Shown: in pieces, positions 36,781 through 45,821 of the stretch
Layout of the letters: every line of letters begins with the position of its first letter
Numbering within the stretch: the first letter of the stretch is position 1
Assembly: GCA_964345975.1 (NCBI GenBank)
Contig: CAYFSS010000003.1
Location: forward strand, 1-64,000
Length of the DNA stretch: 64,000 nucleotides
Direction: 5' to 3'
From: CAYFSS01 sp964345975
Lineage (GTDB): Bacteria > Bacillota > Clostridia > Saccharofermentanales > Fastidiosipilaceae
Program-made: the position numbers and the translations under genes
The notes under the pieces: model-generated
Databases searched by the model: none
What the model was told of the DNA's origin: nothing
The model's input: the letters and a program-made list of their open reading frames with translations, nothing else

Positions 36781-37802
36781 CTTGGATCTATGATCTAACA
36801 CCCGCAGAAATGGAAGAATGGATCGTAGCCCAAGGCTATCCCAAGTTTCGCGCATCTCAAGTCCAGGGCTGGCTCACCAAGGGAGTGCACGTCCCGGAAG
36901 ACATGCGAAATCTGCCAAAGAACCTCAAACAAGACTTAGCAGAATCTTATGATGCCGAGCATCTTCGGATTGAACAAGTACAGATTTCTGAAAGCGATGG
37001 AAGCATGAAATACCTCATCCGTTGCGGGGAGGATTATGTTGAAGCGGTCATCATGCGTTATTCGTATGGAAATACGCTTTGTCTTTCATCGCAAATAGGA
37101 TGCAAGATGGGCTGCACGTTTTGTGCCTCAACCGGAGCCGGTTTCGTGCGCAATATGACAGCCGGCGAAATGCTCGCGACCTATGCCATCTTGGCTCGTG
37201 ACGCAGGGATTGACTTGGAACGTGTTGTCATCATGGGGATAGGCGAACCGCTTGAGAACTTGGCAGAGGTCTTGAGTTTTGTGCGTCGTCTCAATGCTGA
37301 ATATGACATCAGTAAACGACGCATCACGATCTCGACGTGCGGCCTCGTGCCTCAGATGGCTGAATTGGCAAAGACAAAGGAACCTATCACCCTTGCAATC
37401 TCTCTTCACAGTGCTATCCAGACTAAGCGCGAGGAAATCATGCCGATTGCTAAACGTTATCCTCTGGATGAACTTCTTGCTGCAAGTAAATCGTATTTTG
37501 AACAGACAGGTCGCCGCATCAGCTATGAGTATCTGATGATCAAGGACTTCAACGATGGAGATGATGACCTCACTGCTTTAGTTAGAGCGGTAAAGAAAGC
37601 TCCCGGGCATGTAAATCTCATCCCGCTCAACGATTATCCCGGCATGACATTAAGACCCGGCTCGGAAGAGAGAATGTCTCAGTTCATGCAGGTTCTGGAG
37701 CGTGAGAATATCCCTGTCAGTCGCCGCCGATCGCTTGGTTCGGATATCGCAGCATCTTGTGGGCAACTCCGACGGCAGCATGGTGAGGTTAGCCTCAGGT
37801 GA
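36777..37802 (+). CDS. rlmN: Dual-specificity rRNA/tRNA methyltransferase RlmN
   Basis: RlmN is a radical-SAM enzyme that methylates C2 of A2503 in 23S rRNA and A37 in some tRNAs. The 341 residues contain the cluster motif CKMGCTFC (Cys109, Cys113, Cys116), SSQIGCKMG just before it, GEPLENL, and the C-terminal RRSLGSDIAASCGQLR with the methyl-accepting cysteine. The start is a TTG overlapping the rsmB stop as TTGA, with GAAGAGGAG ahead. It is coupled to the PP2C gene downstream by a GTGA overlap. Confidence 0.97.
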   Translation: MTWIYDLTPAEMEEWIVAQGYPKFRASQVQGWLTKGVHVPEDMRNLPKNLKQDLAESYDAEHLRIEQVQISESDGSMKYLIRCGEDYVEAVIMRYSYGNTLCLSSQIGCKMGCTFCASTGAGFVRNMTAGEMLATYAILARDAGIDLERVVIMGIGEPLENLAEVLSFVRRLNAEYDISKRRITISTCGLVPQMAELAKTKEPITLAISLHSAIQTKREEIMPIAKRYPLDELLAASKSYFEQTGRRISYEYLMIKDFNDGDDDLTALVRAVKKAPGHVNLIPLNDYPGMTLRPGSEERMSQFMQVLERENIPVSRRRSLGSDIAASCGQLRRQHGEVSLR

Positions 37803-38563
37803 ATAAAACCTATCAGGCGGCGGGTTATAGTGAGATCGGAAACGGTCGTCGCCTGAATGAAGACAGTATCGGTCTCAGTGATATGGCTGAAGGGCGCTAC
37901 GGCATCTTCCTACTTTGTGATGGCATGGGAGGTCACAAGCGAGGTGACCTCGCAAGTGAGCTAACCGTTCGCTATACACGTCGTTATATTCTGGACCGCT
38001 TGGAACCCGAACTGGATGCAAGAGAGCTTAGGGCATTGTTATATTATGCCTTGCGGGATGCAAATCGCAGGGTGTATCAGTTTGCTGAACGATCGGATCG
38101 ATTTTCCGGAATGGGTACGACGATCGTTGCCGGCATCTTGCGGTATGATGGACTGCTGGTCTATGGGCATGCCGGTGATAGCCGACTCTATAGTCTACTT
38201 GACGGAATTCAACGCTTGACAACGGATCATAGCGTTGCGCAGGCTTTTATTGAATGTGGGCTGTTGCGGGAAGAGGATATTGCAACGTTTCCTCGCCGCA
38301 ATGAGATAACCAGCTGTATAGGTATGGGTGAGGATATGGAAGCAACGCTCGGTGCACGTCAATTAAACTCGGGAGAGCGCCTTCTGTTCTGTTCCGATGG
38401 ATTGCACGGTGTATGTTCAGATCCGGTTATCGCAGGAACGATGAAATTACATGATGATCCAACGGACACATGTCATGCTTTGATACGTCTAGCGCTCGAT
38501 CATCAAAGCCGCGATAACATCAGTTGTATCGTTGTGGATTACTACGGATCAACTCCGGTTTGA
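37799..38563 (+). CDS. prpC: PP2C-type protein serine/threonine phosphatase (PrpC/Stp-like)
   Basis: This metal-dependent phosphatase is expected to reverse the action of the kinase encoded directly downstream. The 254 residues show the PP2C motifs in order: RLNEDSIGL, LCDGMGGHKRGDLAS, GMGTTIVAG, YGHAGDSRLY, LTTDHSVAQ, LFCSDGLHG and SRDNISCIVV, with the four metal-binding aspartates in place. It is cytosolic, with no membrane segment. Its GTG start overlaps the rlmN stop. The order rlmN-prpC-prkC-rsgA-rpe-thiN is the same as in Bacillus and Clostridia. Confidence 0.96.
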   Translation: MNKTYQAAGYSEIGNGRRLNEDSIGLSDMAEGRYGIFLLCDGMGGHKRGDLASELTVRYTRRYILDRLEPELDARELRALLYYALRDANRRVYQFAERSDRFSGMGTTIVAGILRYDGLLVYGHAGDSRLYSLLDGIQRLTTDHSVAQAFIECGLLREEDIATFPRRNEITSCIGMGEDMEATLGARQLNSGERLLFCSDGLHGVCSDPVIAGTMKLHDDPTDTCHALIRLALDHQSRDNISCIVVDYYGSTPV

Positions 38564-38574
38564 AGAGTTTGATC

Positions 38575-38583
38575 TGCTATAAT
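38575..38583 (+). promoter_or_regulatory. Extended -10 promoter of the PASTA kinase gene
   Basis: TG-C-TATAAT is a perfect extended -10, 43 bases before the ATG; no clear -35 is seen. It allows prkC-rsgA-rpe-thiN to be transcribed apart from the upstream genes. Confidence 0.6.
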
Positions 38584-38626
38584 TGAGCAACCGCAGACAG
38601 TGACTGCTCAATCTTAAGGAGTAAGG

Positions 38627-40552
38627 ATGTCGATTGAAAGTGGAACGGTCCTCAGTGAGAGGTATCGTATCAGGCGCCTACTGGGTTCCGGAGGTATGGC
38701 ACATGTCTACCTTGCCGAAGACATGCGCAACGGTAAGGCCGTGGCTATCAAGGTACTCAAACGTGAGCTCAATGATGACCAAGAGTTTGTGCGTCGTTTT
38801 GAAACTGAGGCACGTGCCGCGTCAAGTCTTTCCCATGAAAATATAGTTAAAGTCTTAGGTGTCGGTGAGGCACAAGGCTACCGATATATGGTGCAAGAAT
38901 ATGTCGACGGCATATCTTTGAAGGACATGATTCGTCACTATGGACGTCTCGATTGGCGCATCGCTGTCCCGATGTTTATTCAGATCGCCATGGCCCTTGC
39001 GAATGCTCATGATGGCGGGATCATCCATAGAGATATCAAGCCTCACAACATCATGATCACGCGTGATCATAAGGCGATGGTGACGGACTTCGGAATTGCG
39101 CGTGCAACCACTTCCAATACGATCACGCAAACCGGAAGCAGCACGTTAGGCTCTGTCCATTATTTTTCGCCCGAACAAGCCCGGGGAGGACAAGTGAGCG
39201 CGAAGAGTGATATCTATTCACTTGGAACTCTCATGTTTGAGACTTTGACCGGCATCTTACCCTTCGATGGTGATACCTCTGTCAGTATTGCCATCAAGCA
39301 CCTCCAAGAGACGCCGCAAGAACCTATTATCTTGGAGCCAACCATCCCCCAAGGACTATCGGATATCGTCATGCGTTGTTTGAGAAAGAACCCAAGCGAA
39401 CGGTATCGTGATGCCAGGGATCTGGTGCGTGAACTCGATGCTTTCATGATTAACCCGCAAGCTGTATACGGTACAGGAAGACAGCAGGATGCTTTTGAAA
39501 CCACGGACGGGACCGGTTTCATCGAGATGGATGAGCCCGGAGCTTCCTATGAGAAGATCCGCGACTTTGAACAAGTTGTCATGGATCGTCGTTCATCACG
39601 TCGCCGTGAAAGTGGCGTCGTCATTGCGCTCATCCTCTTAGCAATAGCTCTTGTCGTCGGTGGTGTCGTCTACTTCATCCAGTTAATGAATAATGAAATG
39701 AATCCAAGCGGTGAGAACCGGATTCTTATCACGATGACGAACTTCATCGGTGACACGTATGAATCCGCTAAGGCTTTGCTCGATGAACACGATATTCCCC
39801 ATCAAGTGGAACGAGCTCCAAGTGATCAATATGCCGCAGGCATCGTCATCAATCAGAGTATTCTGGAGGGTGAGGACTTCTTCATCGACCCGCGAAGGCC
39901 CTTGGTCTTGACGGTAAGCTCAGGACCCACGCAGGAAAATCGAGCCTCCTATGAGATGCCCAATGGTGCAGGCTATGAATATGAAGAGTTGCGCAAAATA
40001 CTTGCGGACCAAGGCTTGGTTGTTAAGAAAGTCGATGAAGACCAGTCAACCACTTATGGCGCAGGCCTTGTCACGCGCCATATTCCAAGAGCAGGTTCTA
40101 CTGTGTACGAGGGAGACGAGGTTACGCTTTATGTTGCACCTCAGCCCAAGTCGCTCACCATTCCTCAAGTTTGGGGTGTAGCGGAGGATGAATTTGTCGC
40201 TCAGATGGTCGACGCAGGGTTCACCATCGATGCGGTTGTTGTCCCTGCGGGGGATGTCGCACCTTACTATGGTCGCTGGGTAGAAGATACCAATGGCAAC
40301 ATTCTGTACGCCGGGAATATCATCGATTCCAATGTTAAAGTGAAAGTCGTTGTCGGAGATGCCAATACCCTTTGGGGTACGCAGCAACAAAATCCAGATC
40401 CGGCACCCGCTCCGGATCCTGCGCCTGTGCCTACAACGGATCCAACGCCGGCGCCTGAAACGACTCCTGCACCTATACCTGATCCCGCCCCCAGTCCCGC
40501 GCCGGATCCTGTCCCGAATCCGGATCCTGTCGATCCTGCAGTGGAAGGTTAA
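38627..40552 (+). CDS. prkC: PASTA-domain Ser/Thr protein kinase (PrkC/Stk1-like)
   Basis: A membrane kinase that senses muropeptides or lipid II outside and phosphorylates wall, division and translation targets inside. Order in 641 residues: kinase domain (GSGGMAHVY near 17-25, IKVLK, catalytic HRDIKPHN near 137, DFG near 157 and an activation loop rich in Thr/Ser), juxtamembrane region, one membrane helix (about 327-350), three PASTA repeats (about 365-585), then a tail of about 50 residues made of Pro/Asp/Ala (DPAPxP-like units). The tail is unusual and could span or bind the wall. The partner phosphatase is encoded just upstream; rsgA starts three bases after the stop. Confidence 0.96.
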   Translation: MSIESGTVLSERYRIRRLLGSGGMAHVYLAEDMRNGKAVAIKVLKRELNDDQEFVRRFETEARAASSLSHENIVKVLGVGEAQGYRYMVQEYVDGISLKDMIRHYGRLDWRIAVPMFIQIAMALANAHDGGIIHRDIKPHNIMITRDHKAMVTDFGIARATTSNTITQTGSSTLGSVHYFSPEQARGGQVSAKSDIYSLGTLMFETLTGILPFDGDTSVSIAIKHLQETPQEPIILEPTIPQGLSDIVMRCLRKNPSERYRDARDLVRELDAFMINPQAVYGTGRQQDAFETTDGTGFIEMDEPGASYEKIRDFEQVVMDRRSSRRRESGVVIALILLAIALVVGGVVYFIQLMNNEMNPSGENRILITMTNFIGDTYESAKALLDEHDIPHQVERAPSDQYAAGIVINQSILEGEDFFIDPRRPLVLTVSSGPTQENRASYEMPNGAGYEYEELRKILADQGLVVKKVDEDQSTTYGAGLVTRHIPRAGSTVYEGDEVTLYVAPQPKSLTIPQVWGVAEDEFVAQMVDAGFTIDAVVVPAGDVAPYYGRWVEDTNGNILYAGNIIDSNVKVKVVVGDANTLWGTQQQNPDPAPAPDPAPVPTTDPTPAPETTPAPIPDPAPSPAPDPVPNPDPVDPAVEG

Positions 40553-40554
40553 TC

Positions 40555-41475
40555 GTGGAGAATATTTTAGAAGGACGTATTCTCAAAGGCGTTGGCGGTA
40601 ACTATTGGGTTAGTGACGGACATCACGAGGGGATGGCAAGTGCCAGAGGCATTTTCCGGCTCCGAAGTGAAAGACCCGCTGCCGGGGATTTGATTTCGTT
40701 TGAAGCAACCAAAGATCCTGTTTTTCCTTATCGAATTCTTGAAATTCATCCAAGGCACAATGCTCTACCAAGGCCGCAGGTCGTAAATGTTGAGCAGTTG
40801 CTTCTTGTGTTTGCCATCAAATCGCCTGATCCGGACTTTCTCCTGCTCGACAAGTTAGCCGCAATTGCAGCTTGCCAAGATATCGATATCCTCTTGGTGT
40901 TTACGAAGTTGGATCTTGTAGAAGACAAGAGGGTCGCGATCGAAACAATCCGGGAAAGATACGGTGAGACCAAGTGGCCACTGTTTTTTTCTACAGGTTC
41001 CGAAACGGAAGTCGCCGGGGAACACAGCCTCGATAAACATGTCCTGGAAGAACTTCGTCCGTTATTGGCAAATAAGTTGACAGCTTTGGCAGGACCTTCC
41101 GGTTCCGGAAAATCAACGCTCCTCAATCATCTTGCGGAGGAAGAACATATGGAAACGGGCGGCATAAGTGAACGCTTAGGTCGCGGTCGTCATACGACAA
41201 GACATGCTGAGCTCTTTGCTTTTGAAGAGGGTTTCATCGTCGACACCCCGGGATTCTCCATGCTGGACATCACGGAGGCCGGTGTAGAGCCTGAAGATCT
41301 TCCGTTAGGCTTTCCTGAAATGTATCCCTCAGCCTTCGAATGCCGTTTTAGCAGCTGTCACCACTTAAACGAACCCGGCTGTGCTGTAAGAGAGAATGAT
41401 GTCATTCATCCGGCAAGGTATGAGAATTATATCCAGTTGCGAGAAGCTCTGGATCAATTCGATCCTTACACTTGA
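40555..41475 (+). CDS. rsgA: Small-subunit biogenesis GTPase RsgA
   Basis: RsgA (YjeQ/CpgA) is a circularly permuted GTPase that checks the decoding centre during late 30S assembly. The 306 residues have an N-terminal OB fold, then the G motifs in permuted order: TKLD (G4), Walker A GPSGSGKSTLLN (G1), the TTRH switch (G2) and DTPGF (G3), followed by a zinc knuckle CRFSSCHHLNEPGC. The GTG start lies six bases after GGAAGG. It is a known phosphorylation target of PrkC in Bacillus subtilis (as CpgA), in line with its position next to the kinase gene. Confidence 0.96.
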   Translation: MENILEGRILKGVGGNYWVSDGHHEGMASARGIFRLRSERPAAGDLISFEATKDPVFPYRILEIHPRHNALPRPQVVNVEQLLLVFAIKSPDPDFLLLDKLAAIAACQDIDILLVFTKLDLVEDKRVAIETIRERYGETKWPLFFSTGSETEVAGEHSLDKHVLEELRPLLANKLTALAGPSGSGKSTLLNHLAEEEHMETGGISERLGRGRHTTRHAELFAFEEGFIVDTPGFSMLDITEAGVEPEDLPLGFPEMYPSAFECRFSSCHHLNEPGCAVRENDVIHPARYENYIQLREALDQFDPYT

Positions 41476-41504
41476 AAAAAGATTGAGACGAGAAAGAAGG
41501 AATT

Positions 41505-42146
41505 ATGACACTTATCAGCGCCTCGGTCCTTTCGGCAGATTTCATGCGGCTGGCAGATGACCTGCACGATATGGAAGCTCATTGTGATGCCTTCCACCTG
41601 GATATTATGGACGGCCACTATGTACCAAACATAACCTTTGGTCCTGATATCGTTCGCCAGATACGTCGCTCAACGGATAAATTCCTCGATACCCATCTCA
41701 TGATTGAGCATCCGGAGGAATATCTAACAGCATTCTTGGATGCAGGAACCGATGCTCTCACCCTTCACTTGGAAACTTCTAATGATGTTGCAGACCTACT
41801 TCACCGAATCAAAGCGCGAGGAGTCATGCCGGGGATTTCGCTCAATCCTGAAACGGATCTCGACCTCCTTAAGCCATATCTTTCCCGGGTTGAACTGATC
41901 TTGGTGATGTCGGTACGTCCCGGATTCGGCGGTCAATCTTATATGCCCGGATCTTCCGAGCGCATTGCTCAACTTGCTGCTTGGCGCGAGGAACATTCCT
42001 ACAACTACAAGATATCGGTTGATGGTGGAATCCAAGCTAAAACTGCTCGTGAAGCTACAAAAGCCGGTGCCGACATCCTCGTCTCAGGATCGTATCTCTT
42101 TGGCGCTTCCGATCGATCTCAAGCCGCTAATTCCCTTAGAGGCTGA
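41505..42146 (+). CDS. rpe: Ribulose-phosphate 3-epimerase
   Basis: Rpe interconverts ribulose 5-phosphate and xylulose 5-phosphate in the pentose phosphate pathway. The 213-residue TIM barrel has SASVLSADFMRL near the start, HLDIMDGHYVPNITFGP (metal-binding His and catalytic Asp), DTHLMIEHPE, VMSVRPGFGGQSYMP, and VDGGIQAKTAREATKAGAD. The start follows AAGAAGGAA. It is one of the standard members of the prkC-rsgA-rpe-thiN group. Confidence 0.97.
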   Translation: MTLISASVLSADFMRLADDLHDMEAHCDAFHLDIMDGHYVPNITFGPDIVRQIRRSTDKFLDTHLMIEHPEEYLTAFLDAGTDALTLHLETSNDVADLLHRIKARGVMPGISLNPETDLDLLKPYLSRVELILVMSVRPGFGGQSYMPGSSERIAQLAAWREEHSYNYKISVDGGIQAKTAREATKAGADILVSGSYLFGASDRSQAANSLRG

Positions 42147-42148
42147 GT

Positions 42149-42862
42149 ATGCATAAAGATCTGGTCGATCGCATAGATCAAAGCACGAAATATGGCGAAC
42201 TACCCAAGCCAAAGGGCGGCATAGCTGTCTTGGTTCTCAATGGTGCGGTCTTTGATACTGAGCTAAGCCGAAGTCTCTTGGCTGCCGCCGACTTTGTTCT
42301 TGCTGTGGATGCAGGGTATGACCGCTGCATGGTTTTAGGCGTCGTGCCGGACCTTCTGATGGGTGATTTAGATTCCATCGCGGCACAAGCTGTGGATGTG
42401 CCGGTTGTGGCTTTTGACCCGGACAAGAATGCAACGGATGGAGAGCATGCCATCAACTTCCTGGCTGCCTATGATTTCTCGCGCATTGTTCTGCTTGGCG
42501 GTTTGGGTCCCGGACGCTTGGATCATGTGAGTTACCACTTGGAAGCTCTCCTCGGAGCTGCCAGGGAGCATGAATCCATGGCCATCACGGATGGGAAGTT
42601 ATGGATCGAGGCATTTGTGGGACCCGTCGATAGGCAAGTGCACCTCGGCAAATATTTTCCTGAGAGCATGGTGGTGTCCTTGATGCCTAGAAAAGCCATC
42701 AAGCAATTAACCCTCGATGGCTTGGAATGGGGGATTGATCGCCGGGATCTTCACGTACCAACGTCTCTTACGGTGAGTAATCAAACAAATCCCAAGCGTG
42801 AATGCTTCAAGCTGTCGTTTGAAGCAGGGGAATTATTGCTCTTTTTAAATACAGATAGTTAG
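42149..42862 (+). CDS. thiN: Thiamine pyrophosphokinase
   Basis: The enzyme transfers pyrophosphate from ATP to thiamine, making TPP. In 237 residues the TPK fold is visible: FVLAVDAGYDRC, the substrate and metal motif PDLLMGDLDSI, FDPDKNATDGEHA, LLGGLGPGRLDH, and the C-terminal beta-sandwich. It starts two bases after rpe. Its TAG stop overlaps the stop of the convergent aminotransferase gene, leaving no space for a terminator between them. About 20 N-terminal residues precede the usual family start. Confidence 0.93.
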   Translation: MHKDLVDRIDQSTKYGELPKPKGGIAVLVLNGAVFDTELSRSLLAAADFVLAVDAGYDRCMVLGVVPDLLMGDLDSIAAQAVDVPVVAFDPDKNATDGEHAINFLAAYDFSRIVLLGGLGPGRLDHVSYHLEALLGAAREHESMAITDGKLWIEAFVGPVDRQVHLGKYFPESMVVSLMPRKAIKQLTLDGLEWGIDRRDLHVPTSLTVSNQTNPKRECFKLSFEAGELLLFLNTDS

Positions 42863-44055
42863 TCAGCTAATTCAGGCCACCGTTCGACCAACTTCTCTTT
42901 GACTTGCTTGAAAGCAGGCCTAGAACGCTCGATCATTTCATCACTAACACAATACGCAAAGCGAAGGAAACCCGGCGCACCGAAGCCGGTACCGTTGACC
43001 GCTAAGATTCCTTGCTCTTTGAGGGCTTCGAGTGCATAGATGCCGGCTTCTGCTGTCTTTTCAGGCAATTGAGGGAAGAGATAAAAGGCTCCTTGCGGAG
43101 TATCTTCTACCTTAAGCCCTGCAAGTTCCAGATTATGCATGAGCGCATCTCGACGCTTTAAATAGGTATTGACATCCGTGGGAGTGTCGATGGCTCGGTC
43201 TACCACTCTTTGCCAGATGGATGGCGCGTTGACAAAACCGCGCACTCGATTCTGTAGAACGAGTGCTTGCATTAAGATATCGAAGTCCGTGCAAGCCTCC
43301 GCAACTCCGACATATCCGATTCTCTCGCCTGCCAGCGAGAAGCTCTTACTCCAGCTATAACAGATCATTGTATTGGGATAGAGACCGGCCAGGCCTGTGA
43401 CGACCGCGCCATCATAGATGATCTCGCGATAGGGTTCGTCGGAAATGAGATAGATGGTTTGTTCTTGTTGTTTGAGGATATTGCATAAGGTCTCAAGGTC
43501 TTCTTGTGGATACACAGCTCCGGAAGGATTGTTCGGAGAGTTGATGATCATGGCTTTGGTTCTAGGTGTAATTGCTCGTTCCAGACGCTCGAGATCCATT
43601 TGACCGGAGCTCAGAGAAGGCACAACGATGACTTGCCCTTGGTAATTTCTGATATAGGAGAGATATTCCGGGAAGTATGGGCTCAAGACAATGACTTCAT
43701 CGCCGGTATCGAGAATGCCGGCAAGCGCGATGTTTAAGGCAGCTGCAGCGCCACAGGTCATGACAATACCTTGCTCGGTGAACGTCGTATGGTTTCGCTG
43801 CGTTTCCAGAGATGCGATTTTGCTCCGGGTCTTAGGGAAGCCGGCATTCGCCATATAACCATGATCGAGATCTGCAAGAACCAAATCCTTGAGTGCACTT
43901 GAAACAGGCTCAGGCGTTGGGGTATCGGGGTTGCCTAGACTAAAATCAAAGACGTTTTCAGCCCCGCGGATGGTGCGAAGACGCAGACCTTCTTCAAACA
44001 TCTTCCGTATTTCAGAACTACGCCCTAGCTGCTCTTTGACATCTCTTGCAATCAT
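42859..44055 (-). CDS. PLP-dependent aminotransferase, class I/II
   Basis: Fold-type I aminotransferase of unknown substrate, similar in outline to AspC/MalY-like and other Clostridia aminotransferases. The 398 residues include FDFSLGNPDTPTPEP, the PLP-binding CGAAAALNIAL, NSPNNPSGAVYP, ISDEPYREIIYDG, the PLP lysine in YSWSKSFSLAGERIGY, and GFLRFAYCVS near the end. I choose the ATG at 44055: AAGGGGG lies five bases upstream and the protein then starts at the usual family position. The ATG at 44079 (eight residues longer) has only AAGAAG. It ends against thiN and diverges from the aldolase gene. Confidence 0.88.
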   Translation of the reverse strand: MIARDVKEQLGRSSEIRKMFEEGLRLRTIRGAENVFDFSLGNPDTPTPEPVSSALKDLVLADLDHGYMANAGFPKTRSKIASLETQRNHTTFTEQGIVMTCGAAAALNIALAGILDTGDEVIVLSPYFPEYLSYIRNYQGQVIVVPSLSSGQMDLERLERAITPRTKAMIINSPNNPSGAVYPQEDLETLCNILKQQEQTIYLISDEPYREIIYDGAVVTGLAGLYPNTMICYSWSKSFSLAGERIGYVGVAEACTDFDILMQALVLQNRVRGFVNAPSIWQRVVDRAIDTPTDVNTYLKRRDALMHNLELAGLKVEDTPQGAFYLFPQLPEKTAEAGIYALEALKEQGILAVNGTGFGAPGFLRFAYCVSDEMIERSRPAFKQVKEKLVERWPELAD

Positions 44056-44175
44056 GAGAGCCCCCTTCTTTGTACTCATATAAACTTCTTAGTAGAATTA
44101 GCTAGCCATATTAACAACTTTAAGTCTATGCTGAAGAAGAAAATACACATTTTCAAGAAGAAAAGAGGTTATCAC

Positions 44176-44835
44176 ATGTCTCTACTATTAAACGAAGAGC
44201 GTCAACTCGTCGCCGATTACGGTCGTCAATTACTGGCTGACGGACTCACCCGGGGCAGTTCAGGGAACATCAGTATCTATCGCCCGGACAAAGGACTCTT
44301 TGCCATTTCTCCCACCGGTGTCCCCTATAAGGATGTAAGGGCAGAGGATGTCGTAATCTTGGATCTCGAAGGGCATATCGTCGATGGACATTTAAAACCT
44401 TCCAGTGAACATGAGTTGCATCGCATCTTCTATCGGGAACGTGATGATATTCAAGCAGTTGTCCATACCCATAGTCCGGCCTGCGCCGCATATTCTTGTC
44501 TGCGGAAAACGTTACCGCCATTCCATTACATGATTGCCGTTGCCGGTCCTGATGTTCGGTGCTCTGAATATGCAAGTTATGGCACTCCTGAATTAGCACA
44601 GAATGCGTTTGAAGCAATGAAGGATCGTAAAGCTGTACTGCTTGCGAATCATGGATTAGTTGCAGGTGGGGCTTCGATAGCGGAAGCCTATAACGTGGCA
44701 GCCGAGATCGAGTATATGTGCATGATCTATTCCATCTCAAAGACGTACGAAGCGGAGCCTGTCATCTTGAATAAAACTGAGATGGCTGCCATGGCAGAGC
44801 GCTTTAAAACGTACGGTCAGCCCCAGAAACTATAA
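44176..44835 (+). CDS. Class II aldolase/adducin family protein (L-fuculose-phosphate aldolase-like)
   Basis: Zinc-dependent aldolase fold; close relatives split L-fuculose 1-phosphate or L-ribulose/rhamnulose phosphates, or epimerise ribulose 5-phosphate. The 219 residues show GLTRGSSGNISI, SPTGVPY, PSSEHELHRIFY with the catalytic Glu, the metal site HTHSPACAA, and ANHGLVAGG with the third His. The ATG at 44176 has GAGG eight bases upstream; an earlier in-frame ATG at 44128 has no ribosome binding site. No fucose or rhamnose pathway genes are near, so substrate is open. A terminator follows. Confidence 0.85.
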   Translation: MSLLLNEERQLVADYGRQLLADGLTRGSSGNISIYRPDKGLFAISPTGVPYKDVRAEDVVILDLEGHIVDGHLKPSSEHELHRIFYRERDDIQAVVHTHSPACAAYSCLRKTLPPFHYMIAVAGPDVRCSEYASYGTPELAQNAFEAMKDRKAVLLANHGLVAGGASIAEAYNVAAEIEYMCMIYSISKTYEAEPVILNKTEMAAMAERFKTYGQPQKL

Positions 44836-44872
44836 AGAGCCCTGAAAGACTTCAGAGCTCTATGCCGGTTTT

Positions 44873-44910
44873 AGTCCTTCCGAATCAATGGATGGTTCGG
44901 AGGGGCTTTT
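44873..44910 (+). terminator. Terminator of the aldolase gene, overlapping the end of cutC
   Basis: Arms AGTCCTTCCGAA (44873-44884) and TTCGGAGGGGCT (44896-44907) pair over 12 bp with two wobble pairs, then TTTT. A second imperfect hairpin lies at 44836-44861. The T run enters the cutC stop codon. Confidence 0.75.
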
Positions 44911-45652
44911 AATTATTAAGGGTAATAGATTTTACTGCTTCCGTATCAATTAGCTGGTAGCGTTCTTCGGAAGGGAAGAGCATGCCGCCAAAGTAAATGG
45001 AGCGATTATTCGTCGAAGAACGATCGTATTGGGGTTCATAGAAGGCAACATGCATTTCTTCGACACCGGTTGATGCTTGAATACGCGCAGCATTCTTCGG
45101 TGTGATGCCGCAACCGGGCATGACAATCAAGCGTCCATCTGCATAGTCGACCATCTCACGAACGGTATCCATGCCATGGAAGACATCGGGTTCTTGACCG
45201 GATGTCAGGATGCGACGCACGCCGAGATCTGCTAGTTGATCAATGGCCACACGCCAATCCAATACAACGTCGATTGCACGATGGAAGGTGCAATCTTTAT
45301 CGCCGATAATTTCCAAGATCTTGGCGCATCTTTCCGTATCGATGGTGCCGTCTTCGTGGAGAAAACCAAAGACCAGGCCGTCAGCTCCGGCATCCAGAAG
45401 TGCATGAGCGTCATCCAGCGCAGTCTCGAACTCGTAGTCCGTATAGTGGAAACCACCTTCGCGAGGTCTAATCATGCAATTGATTGGGATAGAAGAATGG
45501 CGTTTTGCGGTCTTCAACATGCCTACGGTAGGGGTTAAGCCACCTTGGAAAAGGTTCGAACAAAGTTCAGCTCGATTGGCACCCCCTGCTTCACTGCGAA
45601 GGACATCTTCAGCAAAGCCGCAGCAAGTTTCGATGAGAATATTCTTGGTCAT
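44909..45652 (-). CDS. cutC: CutC family protein
   Basis: CutC proteins are TIM-barrel proteins first linked to copper homeostasis in E. coli; the biochemical role is unsettled. The 247 residues show the family features: ILIETCCGFAEDVLRSEAGGANRAELCSN at the start (here given in part), GGLTPTVG, MIRPREGGFHY, GLVFGFL, FHRAIDV, RILTSGQ and VMPGCGITPKNA. The ATG at 45652 lies five bases after AGGAG; an ATG six codons upstream has no ribosome binding site. Its neighbours are the aldolase (convergent) and the transglutaminase-like gene (divergent); copA is 28 kb away. Confidence 0.92.
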   Translation of the reverse strand: MTKNILIETCCGFAEDVLRSEAGGANRAELCSNLFQGGLTPTVGMLKTAKRHSSIPINCMIRPREGGFHYTDYEFETALDDAHALLDAGADGLVFGFLHEDGTIDTERCAKILEIIGDKDCTFHRAIDVVLDWRVAIDQLADLGVRRILTSGQEPDVFHGMDTVREMVDYADGRLIVMPGCGITPKNAARIQASTGVEEMHVAFYEPQYDRSSTNNRSIYFGGMLFPSEERYQLIDTEAVKSITLNN

Positions 45653-45821
45653 AAGAACTCCTATTTTCATGGTAACGATTCTTATAAATTTAGTTCATTC
45701 TATCCTCCTAAACGAAGGGTCTCAACTCGGTGGTGTTTGAGGTATTCTCTAGGTTGCGAAGAACCTGACGATCTATGCATGAAAATATAAAATGTTTGAT
45801 GGATCACAAGAGGAGCAGAAA

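Noticed and set aside
42149..42862. A TPP riboswitch for the thiamine pyrophosphokinase gene.
   Set aside because: The gene starts two bases after rpe within an operon and there is no leader that could hold one.
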